DNA of 45,764 bases, from contig CAZGJC010000012.1 in the NCBI GenBank assembly GCA_964526505.1, forward strand, positions 1-45,764, read 5' to 3'. Positions 32,376 through 40,728 of this stretch are shown here, one piece after another (positions within the stretch are counted from its first letter, which is position 1; every line of letters starts with the position of its first letter). The position numbers and the translations under genes are program-made. The notes under the pieces are model-generated. The model did no database searches. It saw only the letters and a list, made by a program, of their open reading frames with translations, and had not been told where the DNA came from. This DNA is from SVTX01 sp964526505. GTDB taxonomy: Bacteria; Bacillota; Clostridia; Oscillospirales; CAG-272.

Positions 32376-33533
32376 ATGAAAAGAACCACACGTTTGTTTG
32401 ACAACGATGCAAAAGCGAAAGAGTTTCGGTCGCTTGTGTTGTCGTGCGACAAGATGGGCGACGTATACAAGGTAGTGCTTGACGGAACGTTGTTTTTTCC
32501 CGAAGAGGGCGGTCAGACTTCCGATAGAGGAATGCTTGGCGGTGCTGTTGTCAGTTACGTATATGAAGAGGATGGTATTATTTATCACGAATGCAACGCT
32601 CCGTTGAAGGTAGGAGACGTGGTTGATGGAATTATCGAATACGACGAGAGATTTCGCAAAATGCAAAATCACACGGGCGAGCATATAATTTCGGGGATCA
32701 TACACAGATTGTACGGATTTGAAAACGTGGGGTTTCATCTCGGGAACGACGGGATGACCATGGATTTCAGTGGTTCGCTGACACGGGAACAACTTGCACA
32801 GGTTGAGCGTCTGGCAAATGAGGCTGTTATTTCGTGTTTGCCTGTGCGTGCATATTATCCGACGCTTGAAGAATTGTCTCATATAAATTACAGAAGCAAA
32901 CTTGAGCTTACGGAAAATATTCGTATCGTGAGTATAGGTGACGTAGATTCATGTGCCTGTTGTGCTCCACACGTATCAAACACGGGTGAGATCGGAATTA
33001 TAAAAATTTTGGATTTTATGAGATACAAGGGCGGAGTGCGAGTTTACGCCGTTTGCGGATTTGACGCACTTGAAGATTACGGAAAAAGGTATGACGACGT
33101 CTCAAAGATATCTGCGAAAATATCGTCCCCACGTGACAAGGTGTCACACGGAGTCGAAAAACTTTTGGACGACGTTTCAAGTCTCAAAATCAAGGTTGCA
33201 CAGCGAGACTTGGAACTCAGACGTTTAAAACTTGATAAAATTCAACAGACAGACGGGAACTTATGTATTTTCGAAACCGTTGAAGATATGAATCAAATGC
33301 GGAATTTTGCAAATGAAGCGGTGAAAAAATGCGGTCGCATTTGCGGTGTATTCAGCGGAGACGACAACTCCGGGTACAGATACGTTATTATGAGCAGAGG
33401 CATCGCTTTGAGAGAGATGACTCGTGATATCAATGAGAAATTGAAAGGCAAGGGCGGAGGTTCGGACGAAATGATAACGGGAAATTGTTTATCTTGTCGT
33501 GCCGATATCGAAAAAATATTCGCTTCGCTCTGA
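32376..33533 (+). CDS. Alanyl-tRNA editing protein, AlaX with DHHA1 domain
   Basis: Trans-acting editing factor that deacylates mischarged tRNA-Ala (Ser or Gly). The editing domain has the zinc motifs H99-TGE-H103 and C195-xxx-H199. The N-terminal barrel shows FFPEEGGQTSDRG (about 47-59). A coiled coil at about 255-290 leads into a DHHA1-like C-terminus ending GKGGGSDEMITG. The 385 aa correspond to the long AlaX form with the AlaRS C-Ala-like part but no aminoacylation domain. AAGGTGAAG ahead of the ATG. SCIFF promoter lies 26 bp after its stop. Confidence 0.92.
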   Translation: MKRTTRLFDNDAKAKEFRSLVLSCDKMGDVYKVVLDGTLFFPEEGGQTSDRGMLGGAVVSYVYEEDGIIYHECNAPLKVGDVVDGIIEYDERFRKMQNHTGEHIISGIIHRLYGFENVGFHLGNDGMTMDFSGSLTREQLAQVERLANEAVISCLPVRAYYPTLEELSHINYRSKLELTENIRIVSIGDVDSCACCAPHVSNTGEIGIIKILDFMRYKGGVRVYAVCGFDALEDYGKRYDDVSKISAKISSPRDKVSHGVEKLLDDVSSLKIKVAQRDLELRRLKLDKIQQTDGNLCIFETVEDMNQMRNFANEAVKKCGRICGVFSGDDNSGYRYVIMSRGIALREMTRDINEKLKGKGGGSDEMITGNCLSCRADIEKIFASL

Positions 33534-33559
33534 CAGAACCAAAATATATTAAATTTTTC

Positions 33560-33588
33560 TTGACAAGCGATTGCGTTTGTGTTAAAAT
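33560..33588 (+). promoter_or_regulatory. Sigma-A promoter of scfA
   Basis: TTGACA (33560-33565), 17-bp spacer, TAAAAT (33583-33588): near-consensus, suggesting strong expression of the peptide. Confidence 0.9.
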
Positions 33589-33653
33589 AAGTGTGTATAG
33601 AATTATGTCGGGCAACCGACGGGTATTTGATTATATTTTAGGAGGATATTCTA

Positions 33654-33794
33654 ATGAACAGAATTAAGACACTCGAAACAAAAGATATTACTAAAACTGT
33701 TGCAAACGGCGGTTGCGGTGAGTGCCAGACATCTTGCCAGTCCGCTTGCAAGACATCTTGCGGTGTTGCTAACCAGCAGTGCGAAAATAAGTAA
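33654..33794 (+). CDS. scfA: SCIFF ranthipeptide precursor (46 aa)
   Basis: Six-cysteine peptide (SCIFF), a ribosomally made and modified peptide conserved across Clostridia. ATG with AGGAGG (33640-33645). The leader half (MNRIKTLETKDITKT) is Cys-free; the core has Cys at 21, 24, 28, 32, 36 and 43, with Thr/Ser residues near them. The partner radical SAM enzyme downstream installs thioether bridges from Cys to neighbouring residues (known for the family). It has its own promoter and a leaky terminator behind it, so peptide should exceed maturase. Biological role of SCIFF is only partly understood, with quorum-type signalling proposed. Confidence 0.96.
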   Translation: MNRIKTLETKDITKTVANGGCGECQTSCQSACKTSCGVANQQCENK

Positions 33795-33830
33795 TTTTTG
33801 AGGACTGCTACGGCGGATTTTCAAAAATGA

Positions 33831-33862
33831 AAAACGCTGCCTACGTTTGGGCGGCGTTTTCG
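33831..33862 (+). terminator. Terminator between scfA and scfB
   Basis: AAAACGCTGCC (33831-33841) pairs with GGCGGCGTTTT (33850-33860), one G-U pair, then TTTTCGTTTG. It likely sets a high scfA to scfB ratio. Confidence 0.75.
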
Positions 33863-33932
33863 TTTGTATGAGGATTTTTGCGTCCCGTTTACGTTTGGGT
33901 GCGTTATAAATAATTTAAGTTGGAGATAGAAA

Positions 33933-35321
33933 ATGGTACATCAGTATAAATTGAACGGATACAATATAGTTCTTGACACTTGTTCGGGTTCGGTACACGT
34001 TGTTGACGAAGTGGCGTATGATATAATCGCCGAATACAAAAAATCAAGCCGTGAGCAAATAATTGCTTCAATGCTTGAAAAATACGGTCATCTTGATGAT
34101 GTTAACGCAGAAGAAATCAGTGCGTGCATTGACGACGTGGCATCACTTGAAGAATCGGGCAAACTGTTCTCGGAGGACAAATACGAAAAACTCGCACAGA
34201 CTTACAAGAACAATTCCAAGGTGGTAAAGGCACTTTGCCTACACGTTGCACACACCTGCAATCTCAATTGTTCGTACTGTTTTGCATCCCAAGGAAAATA
34301 TCACGGGGACAGAGCGTTGATGTCGTTTGAGGTGGGAAAGCGTGCGTTTGATTTTCTTATTGAAAACTCGGGAACGAGACGCAACCTCGAAGTTGACTTT
34401 TTCGGCGGTGAACCGTCACTTAACTTTGACGTTGTAAAGCAACTTGTCGCTTATGCGAGAAGCGTCGAAAAAGAACACAACAAGAATTTCAGATTTACGT
34501 ATACGACAAACGGAATGGTACTCACTGACGATATGATTGAGTATCTCAATAGTGAGATGAGCAATGTGGTCTTGTCTCTTGACGGAAGAAAAGAAGTCAA
34601 CGACCGTTTCCGTCGTGATTATGCGGGACGTGGAAGTTACGACACTATTGTTCCGAATTTCCAAAAACTCGTGGCATCACGTGGTGGCAAAAACTACTAC
34701 GTAAGAGGCACGTTTACACACCACAACACCGATTTCACCAACGACCTTTTCCACATGGCAGATCTCGGATTTACCGAACTCAGTATGGAACCTGTCGTTA
34801 CGTCTCCCTCGGATCCTTGTGCATTGACTGAGGAAGATATGCCTAAGATATTCGAACAATACGAAATACTTGCAAAAGAGATGATAAAGAGGAAGAGAGA
34901 GGGACGTCCGTTTACATTCTACCACTATATGCTCGACCTCAAAAACGGTCCTTGTATTTACAAGAGAATATCGGGCTGCGGTTCGGGAACCGAATATATG
35001 GCTGTTACCCCGTGGGGCGACCTTTATCCTTGTCATCAATTCGTCGGTGATCAGAAATATTTACTCGGAAACATCTGGGACGGCGTTACAAACACGGAAA
35101 TACAGGATGAATTTCGTCATTGCAACGCATATTCACGTCCCGACTGCAAGGACTGTTGGGCAAGACTTTACTGTTCGGGCGGTTGTGCGGCGAACTCCTA
35201 TCACGCCACAGGCAGTGTAGGGGGGGGTTACAAGTACGGTTGTGAACTCTTTAAGAAAAGAATAGAATGTGCCGTTATGATGCAAGTTGCTGAGTCGGAA
35301 GATGAAAACTCCGATAATTGA
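33933..35321 (+). CDS. scfB: Radical SAM/SPASM thioether maturase of SCIFF
   Basis: Matures the SCIFF peptide. An N-terminal peptide-recognition (RRE/PqqD-like) region spans about 1-95. The radical SAM cluster is C109-xxx-C113-xx-C116 (CNLNCSYC), with FFGGEPSLNF (about 155-164) as the SAM-binding GGE motif. The SPASM region supplies extra Cys ligands: CGSGTEYMAVTPWGDLYPC and CKDCWARLYCSGGCAANS, ending YGCELF. 462 aa, standard. TTGGAGA ribosome site. Its 3' end overlaps the start of the decarboxylase gene by 20 nt. Confidence 0.96.
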   Translation: MVHQYKLNGYNIVLDTCSGSVHVVDEVAYDIIAEYKKSSREQIIASMLEKYGHLDDVNAEEISACIDDVASLEESGKLFSEDKYEKLAQTYKNNSKVVKALCLHVAHTCNLNCSYCFASQGKYHGDRALMSFEVGKRAFDFLIENSGTRRNLEVDFFGGEPSLNFDVVKQLVAYARSVEKEHNKNFRFTYTTNGMVLTDDMIEYLNSEMSNVVLSLDGRKEVNDRFRRDYAGRGSYDTIVPNFQKLVASRGGKNYYVRGTFTHHNTDFTNDLFHMADLGFTELSMEPVVTSPSDPCALTEEDMPKIFEQYEILAKEMIKRKREGRPFTFYHYMLDLKNGPCIYKRISGCGSGTEYMAVTPWGDLYPCHQFVGDQKYLLGNIWDGVTNTEIQDEFRHCNAYSRPDCKDCWARLYCSGGCAANSYHATGSVGGGYKYGCELFKKRIECAVMMQVAESEDENSDN

Positions 35322-36678
35322 TTTTGTACGCAAATATTCCGATGAGGGCAACGTAAGATTACATATGCCCGGACACAAGGGTATGTCTTATCTCGGAGTT
35401 GAAAGAGGGGACATAACCGAAATTGACGGAGCGGACGTGTTATATTCTCCGAGTGGAATAATACTTGAAAGCGAAAACAACGCAACCGAAATTTTCGGGA
35501 GCGGACACACATATTATTCTGCCGAGGGAAGTTCACTTTCGATAAAGGCTATGCTTGCGGTTGCAATATCGGTAAGATCGAACAAGCAAGAACGACCGCT
35601 GATTGTTGCCATGCGTAACGTTCACAAGGCATTCGTTTATGCGTGTGCGTTACTTGATGCAGATGTTGAGTGGGTTTATCCCGACGAGTTTTCACATCTG
35701 TGTGATTGCAAGGTGGATGCGGAAAAAATCGAATCGGTTTTATCGAAACTGTCCGTTAAGCCTTGTGCGGTATATCTTACCTCACCCGACTATCTCGGGA
35801 ACTTACAAGACGTGGGGAAAATTGCGGATATATGTCACAAATTCGGTGTGCTTTTGATTGTTGACAACGCACACGGGGCGTATTTGAAGTTTTGCGGAGA
35901 TAAAAACGGAAATCGCAACGACAAGGTGTGCCACCCTATTGACGTGGGAGCGGACATGTGTTGTGACTCCGCTCACAAAACTTTGCCTGTGCTTACGGGC
36001 GGAGGATATTTACACGTATCTGAAAAGTTTTATGAAAAACACGGTGATATAGCAAGAGAAAAACTTTCGCTTTTCGCATCAACAAGTCCGTCGTATTTGA
36101 TACTTCAATCACTTGACGGGTGCAATGCATATCTTGCGGACGGATACAATGAAAAAATGTCGAAACTTTGCGAGAGAGTACGCATACTTTCGAATGAGAT
36201 TTTGCGGTATGGATTGGAATTTGCGGGTGACGAACCGACAAAACTTGTGCTTGATGCAAGAAACCGTTTGGGCGGAGGAGTCGGTCTTTCACGCTTTTTG
36301 AGAAAACGTGGTATTGAAATAGAATTTTGCGATGATGATTTTGCTGTGATGATGTTCACACCGAGCAACACGGAAGAGGATTTTTCAAGAGTACGCAAAG
36401 CCCTTATTGAGTATGCAAAATCTGTTGAAATCACGGACAACGAAGAAGAAAACAGCGTAATATATGAATTGCCGACAAAAGCGATGACCATAAGAGAGGC
36501 TGTTTTTGGCGAGTCGGAAACAATAGACGTGGATTATGCGTTCGGAAGAATTTGTGCAAGTCCGCTGGTATCCTGTCCACCTGCCGTTCCTGTGGTTATG
36601 AGCGGTGAGGTTATAGGAGAGAGTCAAATTCGGATTTTCAGAAAATACGGGATTGACAAAATAGCGGTAGTAAAATAA
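35302..36678 (+). CDS. Orn/Lys/Arg decarboxylase-family PLP enzyme (458 aa)
   Basis: Fold-type I PLP decarboxylase of the SpeA/Orn-Lys-Arg group. Marks: RLHMPGHKG (about 17-25), NNATEIFGSGHTYYSAEGSS (about 57-76), DNAHGAYLKF, and the PLP lysine K226 in CDSAHKTLPVLTGGGYLH. The C-terminal domain is short. ATG at 35302 is chosen over an upstream TTG at 35287; GGA at 35297-35299 is a usable site. The 20-nt overlap with scfB indicates co-expression; the polyamine product (cadaverine, putrescine or agmatine) cannot be decided. A terminator follows at 36684-36722. Confidence 0.9.
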   Translation: MKTPIIDFVRKYSDEGNVRLHMPGHKGMSYLGVERGDITEIDGADVLYSPSGIILESENNATEIFGSGHTYYSAEGSSLSIKAMLAVAISVRSNKQERPLIVAMRNVHKAFVYACALLDADVEWVYPDEFSHLCDCKVDAEKIESVLSKLSVKPCAVYLTSPDYLGNLQDVGKIADICHKFGVLLIVDNAHGAYLKFCGDKNGNRNDKVCHPIDVGADMCCDSAHKTLPVLTGGGYLHVSEKFYEKHGDIAREKLSLFASTSPSYLILQSLDGCNAYLADGYNEKMSKLCERVRILSNEILRYGLEFAGDEPTKLVLDARNRLGGGVGLSRFLRKRGIEIEFCDDDFAVMMFTPSNTEEDFSRVRKALIEYAKSVEITDNEEENSVIYELPTKAMTIREAVFGESETIDVDYAFGRICASPLVSCPPAVPVVMSGEVIGESQIRIFRKYGIDKIAVVK

Positions 36679-36683
36679 CAAAA

Positions 36684-36722
36684 AGCTGTCTTGACACTTG
36701 GTGTTCGGACAGCTCTTTTTTT
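36684..36722. terminator. Terminator between the convergent decarboxylase and VWA genes
   Basis: AGCTGTC (36684-36690) pairs with GACAGCT (36708-36714), then CTTTTTTTTG; A-rich on the other side (AACAAAA). Confidence 0.85.
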
Positions 36723-36734
36723 GTATGGCAATAT

Positions 36735-38111
36735 TTAATTTACGGTGTTTGTACAGCAGGTGAAAGAACTGTCTACGTAATTGGCTAAAAATCTTGCGTT
36801 GAATTTTCTTGTTGTGCAACTCTCCGACGAACCCGATACGTCCAAGTCGTCCGGCAACACAAAGTTTATGCATCTTACGGTGACGTTTTGGCAGGAGTCA
36901 CTTGTTATCGCAGGCAGAGTCATGGTTTTAAATCCACGACGATATTCATTGCCGTCGTTATCAACTTCATCAAGAATTACCGCAAGTGCAACACGGCGTC
37001 CCGGGCAAACGTTTTGAAGAGTAAGGTCGAGTTGCAAAATTTTACCCGTTGATGAGAGTGAAATGTTTCCCGCATTAAATTCAAACGATTCATCGCATCC
37101 GCTGACGTTTACGCTCACGGGTGTCGGACATCCCTCCGCTATAATATCGGCATTGCAAATCACTTCGATTACGGGAGATGGGAAATTTACCGTATTTGAT
37201 TCCGCATCGCTGTAATTTATACTTTGATTTACCGCAATAAATCCGTCGCAGGTGCCGATATGTTCAACGGTAAATTCAAAAGTCGCACCCTCGCTTTGTT
37301 CCGTTCCGAGTTGCGGTATTTGCCATTCAACAGACGTGGAACTTATCATAGTACCCGTGCCTTTGGTTGGGGATGAGAGGGAAGTTATTTTAAAACACGG
37401 GTCTATGGTGTCAAGTATAACTATATTTGTCGCACCTGCGTTTGTTATGTTCTCGGCAAGACCGTCAAACAGAGTTTCGAGTTCCGCATCACCCGGAGCG
37501 ATTGCCACATACGATGAGTCCGGGTCGGAAGCCCAGTCGTTTATTGCTTGCGTGTTGACAACACCGTCGTTGCCCGCAAATCCGACAATATATATTGTCA
37601 CACCGTCCGCTTTCAGTGACGTGGCAACTGTATTCGGGTCGGTACCGGTTGTTGTTACACCGTCGGTGAACATTACGACAACTTTGGCGTTTGACGACGT
37701 GGCGTCGAAAAGTTGCCCTGCATGTGTGAATGCGTCGGCGTGATTGCTGAGTCCGCCCGAGGTTAGGGAATCTATTGCTGTGTTAAGGTCGGAAGTGGAA
37801 GTTATAAGTTGCGTGTTTTGAACCGCCGTATCAGAAAAACTGACGAGTGCCATACGGCTTCCTCCGCCTATTTGACCGTCCTGTGTGTCACTTGTTGACT
37901 TGTATATTATATCTACAAGTTTTTTTGCACCGTTTTTAAGATTTGCCAGCGGACTTCCTGCCATATTCGCAGAGCGGTCGATTATCAGTACTATATCCGT
38001 GGGGTTTGATTGAATATTCGGTTCCGCTGTAAGTGACAGTTTTATTTTGAATGAGTCTCCGCACGATATTTGCGTGGCACTCAATTCTTTATTTACGTTT
38101 ATTATACCCAT
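36735..38111 (-). CDS. VWA-domain protein without signal peptide (458 aa)
   Basis: von Willebrand factor A domain at about 37-225. The MIDAS starts D45-R-S47-A-N49, where the usual third residue is Ser, so metal binding may differ; later VSFSD, FTHAGQLF and MFTDGVTTTG supply the Thr and Asp positions. C-terminal part (about 240-458) is beta-rich with an isopeptide/DUF11-like segment (EGATFEFTVEHIGTCDGFIAVNQSI) and several Cys. No signal peptide and no anchor are visible, so it may be cytoplasmic or exported by another route. AAAGGA lies 10 nt before the ATG, right next to a hairpin at 38128-38152. Function unknown. Confidence 0.85.
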   Translation of the reverse strand: MGIINVNKELSATQISCGDSFKIKLSLTAEPNIQSNPTDIVLIIDRSANMAGSPLANLKNGAKKLVDIIYKSTSDTQDGQIGGGSRMALVSFSDTAVQNTQLITSTSDLNTAIDSLTSGGLSNHADAFTHAGQLFDATSSNAKVVVMFTDGVTTTGTDPNTVATSLKADGVTIYIVGFAGNDGVVNTQAINDWASDPDSSYVAIAPGDAELETLFDGLAENITNAGATNIVILDTIDPCFKITSLSSPTKGTGTMISSTSVEWQIPQLGTEQSEGATFEFTVEHIGTCDGFIAVNQSINYSDAESNTVNFPSPVIEVICNADIIAEGCPTPVSVNVSGCDESFEFNAGNISLSSTGKILQLDLTLQNVCPGRRVALAVILDEVDNDGNEYRRGFKTMTLPAITSDSCQNVTVRCINFVLPDDLDVSGSSESCTTRKFNARFLANYVDSSFTCCTNTVN

Positions 38112-38127
38112 ATCGCATATCCTTTCC

Positions 38128-38152
38128 GAGCCGTCGGAAATATATACGGCTC
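38128..38152. promoter_or_regulatory. Hairpin adjoining the VWA ribosome site
   Basis: GAGCCGT (38128-38134) pairs with ACGGCTC (38146-38152), 11-nt loop. On the minus strand it is followed at once by the AAAGGA ribosome site of the VWA gene. It may shield or stabilise the 5' end; on the plus strand it is followed by TTTGTT. Confidence 0.5.
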
Positions 38153-38216
38153 TTTGTTAAAAGTATATGCGTTTTTTGCTTTTTCGGTGAAATATACGTC
38201 TCCCTTTGCCGTGCGA

Positions 38217-38885
38217 TTATTCCGATGGATAGAGGACTATACCGTCTTGCGAGTTATACGTGCCGAGAAATATTTGTCGTGGTGAAGAATATCCCTGTGC
38301 TTTGAGTTCGTTATACAGCCATTCCGTTGTTTTTCCCATTCGTCGGAGATTTCCGTCAAGTATTCTTCCGTCCATTATAATTTCAATGGATATTTCTTCG
38401 GGTGTAACGGGGATTTTTACATCGGATGGCGTAAGCGGACGTGTGGCACTTGCGGGGAAGATTGAAAGTCTGCCGTTTTGTTCGAATATGGCGGTCTTGA
38501 TTTGGTTAAGATTGAAATAGCCCTGTTCACGACACAATACCATAAATTCACTGAGATCTATCTTTGCTTTTTTCATATTTTTGCGGTATAGTTTGCCGTC
38601 GGAAAAAAGTATGGTGGGAGAGCCGTTTATGAATTTGCGTGTTTTGGGAAATTTATGTGTTACCACTCCGAGAGAGACCGATATTACTCCGTATACTACG
38701 GTTGCAATCAGAGGTTTCAGCGGTTGTTCGAGTTCAGTTGCGAGTTCGGCGGCTATTGAGCCTATGGTGATACCGCTGATGTAGTCGAAAAAATCAAGTT
38801 GTGAGATTTGCTTATGACCTATAATTTTTGCTATAACAAACAGCACCGCAACCGATAAGAGGGAAGTTAATATTACTTTGAACAT
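38217..38885 (-). CDS. DUF421 membrane protein (YetF-like, 222 aa)
   Basis: DUF421 family: three N-terminal membrane segments (about 1-20, 33-50, 58-77) followed by a cytoplasmic alpha/beta domain. Marks: KIIGHKQISQLDFFDYISGITIGSIAAE (about 20-47), the NGSPTILFSDGKLYRKNMKKAKID segment and LREQGYFNL-like CREQGYFNLNQIKTAIFEQNGRLSIF. Family function is unknown, with links to spore or stress physiology in Bacillus. AGGAGT precedes the ATG. A weak minus-strand TATAAT (38959-38954) may be its -10. Confidence 0.9.
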   Translation of the reverse strand: MFKVILTSLLSVAVLFVIAKIIGHKQISQLDFFDYISGITIGSIAAELATELEQPLKPLIATVVYGVISVSLGVVTHKFPKTRKFINGSPTILFSDGKLYRKNMKKAKIDLSEFMVLCREQGYFNLNQIKTAIFEQNGRLSIFPASATRPLTPSDVKIPVTPEEISIEIIMDGRILDGNLRRMGKTTEWLYNELKAQGYSSPRQIFLGTYNSQDGIVLYPSE

Positions 38886-38975
38886 TTTTTTACTCCTGTA
38901 ATATTTGATTTAGTTTGCTCGGTTGACGGGGGCGCTATTCTTGGTGAGAAAATATTATATGGACAAAAATTGCAA

Positions 38976-39007
38976 TAAAAAAGAATCAGTCACAAAATGA
39001 CCGATTC
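38976..39007 (-). terminator. Terminator of the candidate small RNA
   Basis: On the minus strand GAATCGGTCA pairs with TGACTGATTC (39007-38983) around a 5-nt loop with one mismatch, followed by TTTTTTATT. Confidence 0.85.
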
Positions 39008-39149
39008 GTTTATTGGCGGAAAAGGAGAGATTTGACGCAAAACTACATATTGAGCGTTTTATCCTCTTGAACATACTATATATTGTGATATTTGAAAGAG
39101 TAGGAACGGATTAGGCACAAAAAATTATTTATGCGTTCCTTATCTTTCT
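38976..39149 (-). ncRNA. Candidate small RNA (~170 nt), promoter to terminator
   Basis: A perfect promoter (39156-39184) and a strong terminator enclose about 170 nt with no convincing gene. Near the 5' end AGGAACG (minus, about 39136-39130) pairs with CGTTCCT about 25 nt later, with a further inner stem, giving a bulged hairpin; the middle is A/U-rich. A 39-aa ORF could start within it (AUG about 39076) behind GAGG-poor sequence, but it runs through the terminator, so is unlikely. I do not recognise 6S, SRP, tmRNA or a riboswitch. Confidence 0.55.
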
Positions 39150-39155
39150 GTTATT

Positions 39156-39184
39156 ATTATATCACAAAAGTTGAATTTTGTCAA
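39156..39184 (-). promoter_or_regulatory. Consensus sigma-A promoter of the candidate small RNA
   Basis: Minus strand TTGACA (39184-39179), 17-bp spacer, TATAAT (39161-39156): exact consensus in both boxes, the strongest promoter in the window. Confidence 0.9.
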
Positions 39185-39407
39185 TAGAAAAACAAGAAAA
39201 AAATCAAAAAATGTCGAAAAATATTGCAAAAAAGTCAAAAATCATTTGGATTTTAAAGTGATGAAAAACTTTATGAGGCGGTGAGGTTTTCAAAAATTTG
39301 AAATCCGATATATGAAATTATGAAATAGGATATCTGATATTTGAAAACCATATGCAAAATCACATTAAAATTCAAATCCGGAAAGTTTGTTTTTATTTTT
39401 GCAATTA

Positions 39408-39444
39408 AAAAAAGTCCTTGAAAGAAGATTTTCAAGGACTTTTT
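39408..39444. terminator. Bidirectional terminator downstream of the prophage integrase
   Basis: AAAAAGTCCTTGAAA (39409-39423) pairs perfectly with TTTCAAGGACTTTTT (39430-39444), 6-nt loop. Between 39185 and 39407 no gene or other signal was recognised. Confidence 0.9.
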
Positions 39445-39480
39445 ACGTTTTTGAATTTTACAGAGGCTTTTGCCGTTGAG

Positions 39481-39534
39481 CAATCCCTCCGTTGTGGCAA
39501 GCCGTGCCACCTTTCTTTACACAAGGGAAGGTGG
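39481..39534. repeat. Intergenic palindromic repeat (MITE-like), copy B
   Basis: GTGGC/GCCAC (39494-39498 / 39506-39510) and CCACCTT/AAGGTGG (39507-39513 / 39528-39534) hairpins with TTACACA between, matching the layout and core of the repeat at 28821-28874. It lies between the integrase stop and the terminator, near where a prophage attachment site would be expected. Confidence 0.6.
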
Positions 39535-39580
39535 AATTTGAATTATATTTTTGATTGGAATTATACAATTGGGAAACGTT

Positions 39581-40699
39581 TTATTTTTTACAGACTGTTT
39601 TTGCTACTTTTTCAAGTTCGGCGGTGATTTTCGATTTATCGTCCGGCATAAGATGCGAATACGTATTAAGAGTTTGTTGAACGCTTGAATGACCGAGTTG
39701 ACGGGAGACACCGACAACTGACACACCTCTTGATATCAGCAAACTTGCACAGGAGTGGCGTAGGTCGTGAATACGTATTTTTTTCACGCCGGCATTCTTT
39801 ACGGTATCCTCAAAATATCTGTCTGTCGTTCTGCTTACAAGAGGTTTATCCCCTCCGAACACGAAGACGTTTTTTCTGTTACGAACGTTTTCGGATTGAG
39901 TTTGTTTATATTCTTTGAGAATATCGCAGAGTGTATCGGGAATATTTACAATTCTGTTACTGCCGAAATTTTTGGGTGTGGTTATCTCCCACGGTGCATC
40001 TTGATTTTTCCTCGTAATGCTTTTGGATATGGTTATTGTATTGTTTAGAGTATCAACGTCTTCCCAAAACAAAGCCTCAGCCTCACCTCGTCTGCAACCG
40101 GTGAGATACAGGAGAGCGAAAAAAGCACTATACGTTTTATCCGGTGAGGCAGAGAGGAATTTTGCGAATTCTTCGGGCGTCCAAAATTGCATTTCTTTTT
40201 TTGCTTCCGTCTTACGGGGCTTATCGACTTTCAAAATTATATTTTTTACGTCGTGGTATTTCTCGCCGTATTTATAAATTGACGAAAGGCACGTAAAAAG
40301 TCCCGCAGAATAACTGTAACTCAGACCGTCAAACGCCTCGTTTTCCCAATTGAGAATATCGAGCGGTTTTATTTCACTCATATTTTTACCTGTAAAGTAG
40401 GGAAGAATTTTATTTTGAATTTTTCTTTGAGTCTCGTAAAACGACGACGGTTTTACACGAGGTTGTTGATATTTAAAGTAATATTCGAGCAATTTATCGA
40501 ACGTAAGGTCATCGCTTTGATTTTCGCTTTGGGTATTTATCGCACCCTTTGAGAGCATATAGTCTTCATACCCGTAAATCGCACTCTTTTTGGTTTTAAA
40601 ACCGGAGAGTCTTTTTTGTATTATCTTACCGTCGGGAGAAGTTTCACGAAAGCGAACCGACCACAGTTTCGACTGTTTATTTTGCTGATATGATGGCAT
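39581..40699 (-). CDS. Prophage tyrosine integrase (372 aa)
   Basis: Catalyses prophage integration and excision. AP2-like arm-binding N-terminus (about 1-55; WSVRFRETSPDGKIIQKRLSGFKTKKSA), SAM-like core-binding domain (about 65-165) and catalytic domain with Arg204 (GCRRGEA), His311-x-x-Arg314 (HDLRHS), His337 (LGHSS) and Tyr347 (NTYSH). GAGG precedes the ATG at 40699. Placed at the left end of a lysogeny module and reading outward, so the left attachment site should lie between 39,010 and 39,580. The target gene cannot be named, since no tRNA is present there. Confidence 0.95.
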   Translation of the reverse strand: MPSYQQNKQSKLWSVRFRETSPDGKIIQKRLSGFKTKKSAIYGYEDYMLSKGAINTQSENQSDDLTFDKLLEYYFKYQQPRVKPSSFYETQRKIQNKILPYFTGKNMSEIKPLDILNWENEAFDGLSYSYSAGLFTCLSSIYKYGEKYHDVKNIILKVDKPRKTEAKKEMQFWTPEEFAKFLSASPDKTYSAFFALLYLTGCRRGEAEALFWEDVDTLNNTITISKSITRKNQDAPWEITTPKNFGSNRIVNIPDTLCDILKEYKQTQSENVRNRKNVFVFGGDKPLVSRTTDRYFEDTVKNAGVKKIRIHDLRHSCASLLISRGVSVVGVSRQLGHSSVQQTLNTYSHLMPDDKSKITAELEKVAKTVCKK

Positions 40700-40728
40700 T
40701 TATTGTACCTCGGCTATCTGAAAATGAT

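Noticed and set aside
39271..39510. 79-codon ORF on the minus strand
   Set aside because: It crosses a strong terminator and a MITE-like repeat and has no ribosome site.
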